Source: Pseudoips prasinana | Taxonomy: Eukaryota > Arthropoda > Insecta > Lepidoptera > Nolidae | Length of the DNA stretch: 64,000 nucleotides | Reading direction: 5' to 3' | Assembly: GCA_951640165.1 (NCBI GenBank) | Contig: OX621263.1 | Location: forward strand, 5,416,501-5,480,500 | Shown: positions 43,327 to 52,584 of the stretch, piece after piece | Layout: every line of letters begins with the position of its first letter | How positions within the stretch are numbered: the stretch's first letter is position 1 | Program-made: the position numbers and the translations under genes | Notes under the pieces: model-generated | Told to the model about the DNA's origin: nothing | Seen by the model: the letters and a program-made list of their open reading frames with translations, nothing else | Databases searched by the model: none

Positions 43327-43464
43327 ATGTCAAAAATGAATGATGTCCCCCCCGATAGAGGGCGAAACGCGTTTGGGAGAAGTAAACAGACTCCCAGAAC
43401 GCCCCCTTCAGGCTTCAACAAACGAGTGTTAGACGATGCGTCACCGACGTTTTGTACTCCCGAT
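43327..43464 (+). pseudogene. LINE ORF1, 5' part (46 codons), cut by LTR insertion
   Basis: Start ATG at 43327 (a GTG 9 bp upstream is not needed). The peptide begins MSKMNDVPPDRGRN and runs to TFCTPD, where the last codon GAT is part of the target duplication CGAT of the inserted LTR element. The frame carries straight on at 47852. Basic, Pro/Arg-rich N-terminus, as in many LINE ORF1 proteins. In the present locus translation would run into the LTR and stop shortly after. Confidence 0.85.
43461..43464. repeat. Target-site duplication of the LTR element (left)
   Basis: CGAT, repeated at 47848-47851 right after the 3' LTR. Confidence 0.9.
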
Positions 43465-43739
43465 TGTAAGCATCACATAATAATTCAGAACCCAATGTTT
43501 ATTTCATCATTTAGTTAATCATTTAATTCTAGATTTGAATAGTATCGATATTTGGTATTAATACAAATATCGATACCTCCATATTTCTTGTATTATGAGT
43601 GGCAACACACAGAAACTGTCAGTGGAGGAGAAATATGTTTGTGAGTTGTCAAGAAGTTATAATAAGTTGGTGTGACAATAAATCCATAATTATTCGTGTA
43701 ATCTAATTGTTTTACTGAGTTTAAGACCTTGATCTAACA
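43465..43739 (+). repeat. 5' LTR
   Basis: TGTAAGCATCACATAATAAT ... GACCTTGATCTAACA, 275 bp. It contains an inner near-palindrome ATCGATATTTGGTATTAATA facing CAAATATCGAT. Differs from the 3' LTR at one base (ATTTGG versus ATTTTG). Expected to hold promoter and polyadenylation signals; CAATAAATC near 43675 is a candidate region. Confidence 0.95.
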
Positions 43740-43747
43740 ACTCAGAA

Positions 43748-45343
43748 GTGGGATTCACATGGACTACTGATTATTTCGTAAAAATTGGCCGTCAGATTTA
43801 TTTTTATTTTCGTTTTGTATACGTCGGTACCGACATTGTGGCAATACATTTTTATTCTTTTAAAATAAATACGATAGGATCGAAAACGGAGAGAACCACT
43901 ACGCCGTCTATTCAGAGCGAGACGATTAATATTCAAAAGCAGTTGACGAAAAGGAAATGTAATGACAACAAACATGAACGAGTGCAAAAGAGTCGGAAGA
44001 GACATTGTGCTAGTTATAGTGATTCTTCGGACGAGAGCCCTCATAGCAAGATGACTCAAGTTAGCGGTTCTCTCAAGCGCCGGAATTGTTATTCTCGTGA
44101 TCGTCGAACTGGCCGTGTTCGCAAGAAGCAAATGCGTCAGTACAGCCGTTCTTCATCTCAACCTCGACGCAGTCGTTCTAGAGAGAGGAGCAGCCGTTCC
44201 AGAGAAGTGAGGAGCAACCGTTCCCGAGGGAGGAGGAGCATTCGTCATTCACGAAAGAGGAGCAGCGGCCGTTCCGAAGAGAAAAGGAGCAACTATTCTA
44301 GTGATCGTCAGAGGAATCGCCCCAGAGAGCATCGAAGAAGCCGTCCCCGTGAGCGTCGAAGCAGCCGAAACCGCAGACGGATTCGATGTGATCGGAGTCG
44401 ACAAAGTAAACGGTGTAACGAACAGAGGTATAGTCCGACTAATTATTTAAGCGACGAGGGCTGTTCAAGACAAGGGGTAAGTCTCAATAATAATAATGAT
44501 ACTTTAATATTGTTATCCAAATTATTGCAGTCATTAGTGAGTGGTCGTCCTGAGAGCAATAAATTCCCCATGCTAGGTAACGTTATACCAGAATTTGACC
44601 CAATGGTTAAAGGACAAACCAATCACACATGGCTCAGTAAAGTTGATGAATGTTCGAGATTGTACAAGTGGGGTGATGATCAGGTAATACATTACGCATT
44701 ACCAAAGTTATCAGGTGTCGCGAGACCTGGTATCAAGCTTTACCAACCATGTCATTTTCTTGGGCTGAGTGGAAAAACAAACTTACGGAATCGTTTCCTA
44801 GCAGCGATGACTATGCGGAGTTGTTAACAGAAAGCGTGTAAAATATAACGAGTCACTAAAACTTTATTATTACGAGAAAATTAATTTACTGAATCGGTGC
44901 GAAATAGTAGGTAAACGGGCAGTTGACTGCTTGCTTAACGGTATTGATGACAGATCATTGAGGCTAGGTGCAAAAGCTTCCAAATGTCAAGAGCCCGAAC
45001 ATGTACTGGAGTATTTACAGTCGATTAAACAGCAGCCCCGGGACTTAGCAAATCTTATAGGCAGTGAAAAATGTACATTTGTAACTAGTGGTAATAGTAC
45101 CAATAAATATTTAAATAACGATTTAAATATGAGGGTGCAGTCAAATAATTCCGTGGTTTGTTACATTGTAACGAACCGGGTCATTTTAGTTTTAGGTGTA
45201 CCAAGAAAATATTAAAATGTACTTTATGTAATAAGTTAGGACACACATCTATAAATTGTTCAAGGTTACCTTCCGAGAATAATACAAAAATGGACAAAAC
45301 GAGTGAAAAGAACGTTTTGCGAGTTGACATGAGTGATCATTAA
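43748..45343 (+). pseudogene. LTR-element gag with an Arg/Ser-rich segment, frameshifted
   Basis: An open frame from 43748 (no early ATG; the first in-frame ATG is about 44051) encodes a basic region. From about codon 125 to 225 it is dense in RS, SR and RR pairs (SRSRERSSRSRE; RPREHRRSRPRERR). Next comes a mag-type capsid-like block (FPMLGNVIPEFDP, VIHYALPKLSGVA). A frame change near 44722 moves the WYQ...EWKNKL portion out of frame. Gag resumes (YYYEKINLLNRC; GIDDRSLRLGA) to 45160, then shifts again into zinc knuckles C-x2-C-x4-H-x4-C (GHFSFRC; CTLCNKLGHTSINC, 45158-45280). Nucleocapsid-type RNA binding is expected of the family. Confidence 0.75.
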
Positions 45344-45360
45344 TATATGCTATTATTAAT

Positions 45361-46861
45361 ACTTAATGGAAATATTTTGACTGGTTACGTCGATCTACTC
45401 AGTAGCCAATGTACCCTGATACGACACAGTGATGCTCAACGTTTGGGAATCACGTGTAACACTAACGATACCTGCCACTTATTACCACTACTCATAGGAT
45501 AAGCAAGCAAGCATTGATACAAAATGTATCTGATAATTTAATTCGCTTAGTAAAGGGCACACTTCTAACACGAATTCATCGACCAAATCGTTTTATGAAT
45601 GTACACAAGTTACATTTAGACTAACAATTCGGGTGACATTCTCGATTTTGACAACACATTAACGGATGATGAGGTCGATCAATTAAAGATATTGCTCAAG
45701 CATAGGACATGTAGATGCTCTGTGATGCTCTATGATGCTCTATGATGATGATTTTTATAATTTATTTATTTTTTTATAGATGCTCTAAGTCATGCTCCTG
45801 TAGCCGAATCTGAACTTGGTGATGAAGATTGTCAAGTACTTGATGTCTTAAGTTTAGAACTAAAATATTGGATTTCTGCCGTACAGGGCAACGATAAAGA
45901 AATTACAAGAATTAGAAACATTTTGCAGGATACCGAAACTAAACAAGTGGCTGACATGCACAAAAACTATTTATTAAAGGGAGGTTATGTTTATAAAATG
46001 ATTGAGAACGGGATACGATGGGTCGTGCCACGCGCAGTTAGATGGCAGGTTCTAAAGATGAAACATGATGACGTGTACATTTCGATTTTGAGAAAATTTT
46101 AGGTCATTTACAAAGTGTGTTATGGTTTCCCGAAATGCGTCGCTTTACGAAAAAAGTATGTAACCGCTTGTTTAGAGTGTGCTACCACAAGGTTCCCAGT
46201 GGCCGTAAAGTAGGCATGATGCATTCCATTCCTAAACTTGAGGTTTCCTTACACACATTACATGCGGACCATTTAGGCCCTTTCGTTCGTTAAAAAAAAG
46301 GTAATACTTATCTACTGGTAATCATCGATTCGTTTACAAAATTTATCAATATTCGACCGGTAAGGGACACTAAAAGTACGACGGCAATCAGGGTTTTCGA
46401 AGAATACTTTAGTTTCTTTGGCACACCGTCCCGCCTAATAACTGATCGCGGAACTTGTTTTGCCAGTGGCAAGTTTAAATCTTTTGTAAATTAGGCTTAG
46501 GCTATGAGCGGTCAGTGTTGAGGTGTAGATGGTCGTAGATCATAGTAGACTGTGTTCATTACAAGTCGGTGACATAGGCTATGAGCGGCCAGCACTACAA
46601 CATAGATGACCGTAGATTGTAGCAGACTGAGCAAAGTTAGCTGTGTTCATGAGCTAGGTGCGATCAGCGTGAGTATTCACGTAGATGGTCGCAAATTAAA
46701 AAAAAAAAAAAAAATATGTGATAAGTATAAGTAAGTTTCTTGAGGAATATGAAAATGTTGTTGCACTGGACAAAATACATTCTTGGCTAGCTTTTAAAAG
46801 TATCGCAAGTGATGCTTGTAATAGCGACAATACTGCTAGTGATTTGGAAGGCACTGATTGA
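45361..46861 (+). pseudogene. LTR-element pol remnants (protease start, pre-integrase, integrase core, C-terminus)
   Basis: 45379-45450 reads GYVDLLSSQCTLIR, close to the aspartic protease G-x-V-D-x-G-S region but without an intact D-S/T-G. 45650-45712 ends LKILLKHRTC, the beginning of RT. RT and RNase H are gone; the junction has TAGATGCTCT on both sides (45709, 45776). 45780-46110 is the pre-integrase (YLLKGGYVYKMI). 46235-46490 holds LHADHLGPF and LITDRGTCF (first two catalytic Asp), with an in-frame stop between them. The distal core with the third acidic residue is missing. About 46740-46861 is a plausible pol C-terminus (HSWLAFKSIASDA) ending at TGA. Confidence 0.7.
46501..46697 (+). 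repeat. 197-bp repeat of the LTR element, upstream copy (inside integrase)
   Basis: GCTATGAGCGGTCAGTGTTG ... ACGTAGATGGTCGCAAATTA. Almost identical to 47197-47393. Followed directly by a run of A (about 46696-46713). It replaces the distal integrase core. Confidence 0.9.
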
Positions 46862-47028
46862 CTGACAGTATAATAAGTATATAAAATATTTGTACATACA
46901 TTTAATTATTAGTAATTATAAGTTGGCTTGGTATGATATGTTCGATTAAGATCAGTACTATGTAATTGCATTATTATTTATTGTTCCAAGATTTGTAATT
47001 AAGGATATGGCAAAGCAAGAAAGGCATA

Positions 47029-47393
47029 GGCTATGAACGGTTTTCTGAAGCATAGATGGTCGTAGATCATATCAGACTGTGTTCATGGATGGTTTAATCA
47101 TGACATGGGGTATGAGCGGCCAGTGCTGAAATGCATATTACCGCAGATCATAGCAGACTATGTCCTATTGTGAAATGAATTGTAAAGTAAGCTTGGGCTA
47201 TGAGCGGTCAGTGTTGAGGTGTAGATGGTCGTAGATCATAGTAGACTGTGTTCATTACAAGTCGGTGACATAGGCTATGAGCGGCCAGCACTACAACATA
47301 GATGACCGTAGATTGTAGCAGACTGAGCAAAGTTAGCTGTGTTCATGAGCTAGGTGCGATCAGCGTGAGTATTCACGTAGATGGTTGTAAATT
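47029..47393 (+). repeat. 3' region of about 75-80-bp degenerate tandem units
   Basis: Units starting TATGAGCGGCCAG or similar and containing TAGATGGTCGTAGATCATAG recur at about 47034, 47110, 47198, 47273 and 47345. The 47197-47393 part is the 3' copy of the 197-bp repeat. Non-coding, just before the 3' LTR. Confidence 0.85.
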
Positions 47394-47572
47394 ATAGCAG
47401 ATCATGATAGATAAATGTGTTATATTGAAAAGTTGATGTGAAAATATTGATAATGATTTGTTAGTGCTTACCTTTCATTGTATAATTTTACCTTATTGTT
47501 TCTTTTTATATTTGGTTTTATTTATGCTTTATTTTTATGTGAGAGGACTCACTAGAATAAGGATGGCCGAGC

Positions 47573-47847
47573 TGTAAGCATCACATAATAATTCAGAACC
47601 CAATGTTTATTTCATCATTTAGTTAATCATTTAATTCTAGATTTGAATAGTATCGATATTTTGTATTAATACAAATATCGATACCTCCATATTTCTTGTA
47701 TTATGAGTGGCAACACACAGAAACTGTCAGTGGAGGAGAAATATGTTTGTGAGTTGTCAAGAAGTTATAATAAGTTGGTGTGACAATAAATCCATAATTA
47801 TTCGTGTAATCTAATTGTTTTACTGAGTTTAAGACCTTGATCTAACA
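47573..47847 (+). repeat. 3' LTR
   Basis: 275 bp, one substitution from the 5' LTR; begins TGTAAGCATC, ends GATCTAACA, followed by CGAT. The polypurine tract should lie just upstream; GAATAAGGATGGCCGAGC (47555-47572) is not a strong one. Confidence 0.95.
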
Positions 47848-47851
47848 CGAT

Positions 47852-49024
47852 GGTCAACAGGAATCGGAAATAAAACGTTTTCGGGGATCTCAATCCGATT
47901 ATTCGTCTTCATTAAATATTAGCGATACAAACAGTGCGGAATATAATTATTGCGATATTGTGACACAAGCTTCCGTTTATCTGTCAAAGGTTAACGAATT
48001 AGTCAGTAATTCCAACTCGGGTATGAATATTGCGAATAAGCTATCGGTGATGGATTGTACGCAGCGCCTTACCAGTATTATTTCATTACTTGCGCTTAAA
48101 TCTTCATGCAATGAAACTAAATTGGCGAACGCAGAACGTCAGTTAGATCTTTGCGTAAATAAAACCAATTCTGAGATTCCTACGTACGCGGAACAATTAA
48201 AACTGCGTTTACCGAAAAAAACCGCCGCCCCCATAGTACAGACGCGAAAACCGGTTCCTTCAATTATTGCGTATCCCACCGCTGAGCGATCAGCGGAGTA
48301 CGCGACTTCGTCGGCGACCAAGGAAGCGCTTATGAAGGCTATAAAACCCGCGGACGACGGTTTTCAAATAGTAGGCGTTAAAAAAACTTCCAATTCTGGC
48401 GTTGTACTCCGAGTGGCAAATGAAACCCAACTCAATAAAATTCGCTCTGTCGAGGCCATTCGTTCGGCGGGTTTAAAACTTCAAACTCCATCCGGGCGAC
48501 GACCGCGCATACTTATAAAAGATATACCGTCGTCAATGGACGACCAGGTCTTTTTAACGGCGTTATACAGGCAAAATATCAAAGATAGTGATCTTAAAGT
48601 CAGCGAAGACGATTTTACGTCTAAAACTAAAATTGTGCGCAAGCGTAACGTAGCTAATGGGCGCAAGTGGGTGGGAATTGAGCTCGAACCGGAGATTAGA
48701 AAACATTTAGTCAGCACTAAAGAAAAACTTTTCATCGACTGGGCTACATGCCGCTTTATTGATGATTTAGAGGTAGTTCGGTGTTTAAACTGCCAGCAAT
48801 ATGGGCGTGTTGTCAAGTACTGTAGTAATAAATTACCTACCTGTGCCTTATGCGCAGAAGCACATCCCACAAAATCATGTAAGCACCACAATGACCCAGA
48901 ATTTAAACCAGTTTGTGCATCGTGTAAAACATATAAAAAACCTCACGACCACAAATGCGGCTCGGACAACTGCCCCACATTTAAGCATAAACTTGAGCAG
49001 TTAGTGCTAAATACCAAATATTAA
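47852..49024 (+). pseudogene. LINE ORF1, 3' part (390 residues, zinc knuckles), cut off from its start
   Basis: Continues the frame of 43327-43464 and is open to TAA at 49022. Together the two parts correspond to a 436-residue gag-like RNA-binding protein. Near the C-terminus are three Cys-rich units. Unit 1 (from 48782) is C-x2-C-x4-R-x4-C, where the usual His is Arg (CGT, one transition from CAT). Unit 2 is C-A-L-C-x3-H-x4-C. Unit 3 is C-A-S-C...H-D-H-K-C. A middle region (RPRILIKDIPSSM) resembles the domain preceding knuckles in R1/jockey-type ORF1 proteins. Two lesions therefore affect it: the LTR insertion and the knuckle His loss. Confidence 0.85.
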
Positions 49025-49025
49025 T

Positions 49026-52000
49026 ATGGCTTACTTAAAAATAGGGCAGCTAAATCTTCACAACGATAGGGTTGCGACATCAGAGTTGGAAACTTTAGTC
49101 AATGAATACAACTTAGATATAGTGCTTGTACAAGAACAATATCAATATGCGCGTTTAAAAAATAAATTGGTGCAGCTAGACAACAAATCACGGGCTGCTA
49201 TTTACGTAACGCGTACTAATTTTACGGTAAGCGCTATGCGAAACCTCATGACGTCACACTGTGCTGTCGCTGAAATATCATCCCCATCCTGGAAAGTTTA
49301 CGTAGTGAGCTGTTATTTTCAGTATTCAGATCCTGTCGGTCCCCATTTACATCACTTGCGCCATGTTTTGATGTCCCTCAAAGGACACAAAATTATTATT
49401 GGCGCAGATGTTAACGCATCCTCTACATTATGGTATGGCAAATACCGTTCAAGCGATACAGAACGGCGGAACGCCGTCGAAGATTTCGTCGCTGAGATGA
49501 ATCTATCAATACATAACACTCCTGATGCACCGCCTACTTATTGTAGCCCTACTGGCGAATCTTTTATTGACGTCACTTTTTCAAGCTCAGACGTCCGAAT
49601 AGATGGATGGCGTGTTTTGCCTGACGCTTCATCCAGTGATCACCGCTTAATCGTGTACGAGTTTGTTCCTCGGTTGGCACAAAGACCTACGGCTATTTAC
49701 GGTAACTATAGATATCGGCTCAAAGGGGCCGATTGGGATTTTTTCAGAGCTCTTTTTGCCGCGCATGCCAGGGATTTCACCCGGGATGAACTAACAACAG
49801 AGGAATGTGCTGTAATGATGTCGGACACTTTTACCTACTGTGCCGATATTGCCATAGGCCGCGTCCCTATCACTAATATTCGAAGATGCGATTGGTGGAA
49901 TAACTACTTAATTAAAGTTCGATGTGAATTTCGGAGAGCACGTAAAAAATATAATAAACTAAAAAAACGTAAAATTGTAGGCGATGTTTTAAATAATGCA
50001 TATATAAATCTCAAAATAGCTCGTTCACGTTACCGCTCGTCAATAGAGAAATCCAAAGGCAATCTTATTAGAAAAATAGTCGATAAATTAGATAAAGAAG
50101 GCCCGTGGTCGCCCCTATACCATGAGTTTAAAGCAAATAGGTCTATAGATTTAGCTTATATTCAAAACATAAAAATCAATAATACCTACACCAGTGGCAT
50201 AGAGGAGACCACGGAATCCTTACTTAATTCGCTCATACCTGATGATAGTTCCTTGAACGATAATGACTACTATAAGCAGATTAGACAGTGGGCAAACAAT
50301 CCACCCGCTACCTATATGTCAAGTCTTCCTACAATTAATGAGTTTATGAATACTGTGAAATCGCTACCTGTTAACAAAGCTTCAGGTGAAGATAAAATAT
50401 CCAACAAAATGATAATAGAAGCCACAAAACAATCCGGTGATTCAATACTAAAAGTTTTTAATCGTTGCATATCTGAAGGGACTTTTCCGCGTTCTTGGCG
50501 CAGCGGTTTTATTCGTATTATACCAAAAAATGGCGATAAACTGCCTGAAGACCCTAAGTCATACCGACCAATAACGTTACTGCCTTCCTTAGGCAAGCTT
50601 CTAGAACGACTTATTGTACCGCGATTGCTGCCGGGAGGACCAAAATTTCACGGAAATCAATTTGGTTTTACTGCGGGTAAATCGACAGTGGACGCAGCTA
50701 TCTCAGTGAGGAAAGCTGTAAACTCGTCCGAATGTAAATACGTTTTGGCCATATTCCTAGATATTTCAGGGGCGTTTGATAATACTTGGTGGCCAATTTT
50801 GTTACAAAAACTTAAGTTACGCGGTTGTTACAGTAATATATATTCAATAATCACATCTTATTTCGTACATGGCTCTGCAACTCTTAAGCTTGGTCACTTC
50901 AGAGTCACTAAATCGTTAACCATGGGTTGCCCCCAGGGCTCAGTGCTCGCGCCGTATCTCTGGAACTTGGGTTTTGATGACTTCTTGACATTACCCTTGC
51001 CATCACGCTGCTCTCTAACGGCATATGCTGACGATGGCCTCTTACTTATACAGGGTAACTCCAGGAGAGAGTTGGAAAATCTGGCTCAAACTTGCTTAAG
51101 TATGATAAGTGAATGGGGTAAAAGAAATCGCCTTACATTTGCTCCTCATAAAACCTACCAACTCCTTCTTAAAGGTGAACTAAAATCCCCCCCGGGCGTA
51201 AAACTTAATAATGTTACTGTAAAACGCAAAATATCAACCTGTTATTTGGGTTTAGTTTTAGAAAAGAATTTCTCGTTTATAGAACATATTAAATCAGTTG
51301 GGGAAAAAGCTAAGCGAAACTTTTTTGCACTTACAAGGATATCGACGGCAACCTGGGGCCTCTCTTTTAATACTCTTAAAATCATTTACGGGGCAACCTA
51401 TCTCGGGTGTATATGCTACGGCTCGCCTGTGTGGGCTGATAGGGCTACCATCGGAGCTGCTCGCCGTAAATTACTACAAAGCCAGAGGTTGGCGTTGATA
51501 TTTCTGTGTAAAGCCTATAGAACAGTGAGCACAGAGGCCCTACCTGTCCTAGCGGGTGTACTACCGGTTGATCTTGAAGTACAAAGACGAGCAGCAATGT
51601 ATTATTCTACGCGCGATAATTTAGAAAATGATTTCTTATCATTACGCGACCGTGCGAAAATAACCAGGCTATTTATGCCAATAGCTGACTTAAATAACGA
51701 ACTACTAAATGAATGGCAATGTAGATGGAATACGTCAACCAAGGGTCGCCATCTGCACCAGTTCTTTCCGGACGTACGCGAACGGTTAAATAAAACTTGG
51801 CTAATCATAGACCATTGTGTTGCACAATTTCTTACCGGACACGGCAATTTTAAAAGTAAATTGTATAGTTTCAAATTAGTATCTTCACCAATCTGTCTGT
51901 GCTCAACATCCAGTAACGAATATGAACAAACTGCTCACCACATCCTGTGGGAGTGTGATCTCTGGCAAAATCAGCGTGATATTATGTTAAACAACTTGCA

Positions 52001-52103
52001 ACCAATATCTGGAGTAGTTTATTATACGGATCTTGTAGCAACAAGGAACAACTTCCGTGCGTTTAAGCGTTTTTGCCATACCTACTATTGGAATCAAATA
52101 TAA
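49026..52103 (+). CDS. LINE ORF2: AP-endonuclease and reverse transcriptase (R1 clade), 1025 aa
   Basis: The enzyme would nick target DNA and copy the element RNA there (target-primed reverse transcription). Residues 1-220 are an APE-type endonuclease: QLNL at 8-11, Glu37 in LVQEQY, GADVNAS from 126, and the end motif S-S-D205-H206. The reverse transcriptase spans about 450-750: LDISGAFD with Asp579, GCPQGSVLAP at 634-643 and YADD at 667-670. A C-terminal Cys/His unit C957-x-C959...H971/H972...C977 (CCHC-like) follows. No RNase H domain was seen. Start ATG 49026 lies one base after the ORF1 stop (TAATATG), suggesting translation coupled to ORF1 termination. The motif wording (VNASSTLW; GCPQGS; YADD) fits the R1 clade. 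No stop or frameshift in 1025 codons and no missing catalytic residue; supply of ORF1 would have to come from another copy. Confidence 0.95.
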   Translation: MAYLKIGQLNLHNDRVATSELETLVNEYNLDIVLVQEQYQYARLKNKLVQLDNKSRAAIYVTRTNFTVSAMRNLMTSHCAVAEISSPSWKVYVVSCYFQYSDPVGPHLHHLRHVLMSLKGHKIIIGADVNASSTLWYGKYRSSDTERRNAVEDFVAEMNLSIHNTPDAPPTYCSPTGESFIDVTFSSSDVRIDGWRVLPDASSSDHRLIVYEFVPRLAQRPTAIYGNYRYRLKGADWDFFRALFAAHARDFTRDELTTEECAVMMSDTFTYCADIAIGRVPITNIRRCDWWNNYLIKVRCEFRRARKKYNKLKKRKIVGDVLNNAYINLKIARSRYRSSIEKSKGNLIRKIVDKLDKEGPWSPLYHEFKANRSIDLAYIQNIKINNTYTSGIEETTESLLNSLIPDDSSLNDNDYYKQIRQWANNPPATYMSSLPTINEFMNTVKSLPVNKASGEDKISNKMIIEATKQSGDSILKVFNRCISEGTFPRSWRSGFIRIIPKNGDKLPEDPKSYRPITLLPSLGKLLERLIVPRLLPGGPKFHGNQFGFTAGKSTVDAAISVRKAVNSSECKYVLAIFLDISGAFDNTWWPILLQKLKLRGCYSNIYSIITSYFVHGSATLKLGHFRVTKSLTMGCPQGSVLAPYLWNLGFDDFLTLPLPSRCSLTAYADDGLLLIQGNSRRELENLAQTCLSMISEWGKRNRLTFAPHKTYQLLLKGELKSPPGVKLNNVTVKRKISTCYLGLVLEKNFSFIEHIKSVGEKAKRNFFALTRISTATWGLSFNTLKIIYGATYLGCICYGSPVWADRATIGAARRKLLQSQRLALIFLCKAYRTVSTEALPVLAGVLPVDLEVQRRAAMYYSTRDNLENDFLSLRDRAKITRLFMPIADLNNELLNEWQCRWNTSTKGRHLHQFFPDVRERLNKTWLIIDHCVAQFLTGHGNFKSKLYSFKLVSSPICLCSTSSNEYEQTAHHILWECDLWQNQRDIMLNNLQPISGVVYYTDLVATRNNFRAFKRFCHTYYWNQI

Positions 52104-52443
52104 CAGCTCACTTAGGACCCTTAAATTGATCCTCGGTGCTTTTGCAGCTGGCTTCTCTAGTTGCAAATCTCTCATTTTATGAGGCTATAGCCTCTTTACA
52201 TCATTCTGTCTCCCGCTTTGCTCTGGAGGGAAGTGGAACTATTCATTTTCTAACTCCTCCTTTTTTCTGTTTCTGATTAAATTCGTTGCGGGATCCAAGA
52301 CAGTTAAAGCTATTCCCCGGGACATGCCTGAGCTTCACCGCTCAGTGTCATTTCATTGTGTGCCACTGTTGATCCTGGCTTACAGGAGTTGCAGTGGTGG
52401 GTAAGAGGGAGGGACTAGTCCCGTTAAAAAAAAAAAAAAAAAA
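52104..52443 (+). other. LINE 3' UTR and poly(A)
   Basis: About 320 bp with a pyrimidine-rich stretch near 52240-52275. It ends CCGTT then 18-19 A residues, with no AATAAA close to the tail. Confidence 0.8.
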
Positions 52444-52444
52444 G

Positions 52445-52454
52445 TGGGCAACCA
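52445..52454. repeat. Target-site duplication of the LINE (right)
   Basis: TGGGCAACCA, as at 42997-43006. Confidence 0.9.
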
Positions 52455-52584
52455 TTAAATAATATCCCACCCAAATTTGTATTTAAATTGTACCTACTAC
52501 AGATTTTATGGTAGATAGATATGAAGAAAAACTCTTTATTGTACACCAAAACGAAACTAAAAAAGAAAAATCGACGGAAAAATT

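Larger units (their letters stand above)
43465..47847 (+). mobile_element. Defective Ty3/mag-like LTR retrotransposon (4383 bp)
   Basis: Two 275-bp LTRs (TGT...ACA), 4-bp duplication CGAT, gag and pol remnants in the same orientation as the host LINE. Gag, protease start, pre-integrase and integrase core pieces resemble mag-type Metaviridae elements of Lepidoptera. RT, RNase H and the distal integrase core are deleted, and several frames are broken, so this copy cannot move by itself. One LTR-LTR difference in 275 bp implies a recent insertion, hence it was probably mobilised in trans. Confidence 0.9.
43007..52443 (+). mobile_element. Full-length R1-clade non-LTR retrotransposon, interrupted by an LTR element
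   Basis: Bounded by the 10-bp duplication TGGGCAACCA. Order: 5' UTR (43007-43326), ORF1 (43327-43464 then 47852-49024), ORF2 (49026-52103), 3' UTR (52104-52425), poly(A) to 52443. Without the nested insert (43465-47851) the element is about 5.05 kb. Endonuclease and RT motifs fit the R1 clade; the flanks are neither 28S rDNA nor TTAGG repeats, so this copy is not in the classic R1, TRAS or SART targets. Complete 5' end, short clean duplication and intact ORF2 point to a young insertion. Confidence 0.92.

Noticed and set aside
43748..44827. Host SR-family splicing-factor gene
   Set aside because: The RS-rich frame sits between two matching LTRs and continues into a mag-type gag capsid-like block and zinc knuckles, so it belongs to the retrotransposon.
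45720..45780. Splicing-derived deletion of RT in the LTR element
   Set aside because: A pyrimidine-rich acceptor-like tract remains at the junction, which splicing would have removed; microhomology-mediated template switching fits better.
48481..48891. Minus-strand gene of 136 codons
   Set aside because: It is the antisense shadow of LINE ORF1; its codons mirror the zinc-knuckle coding strand.
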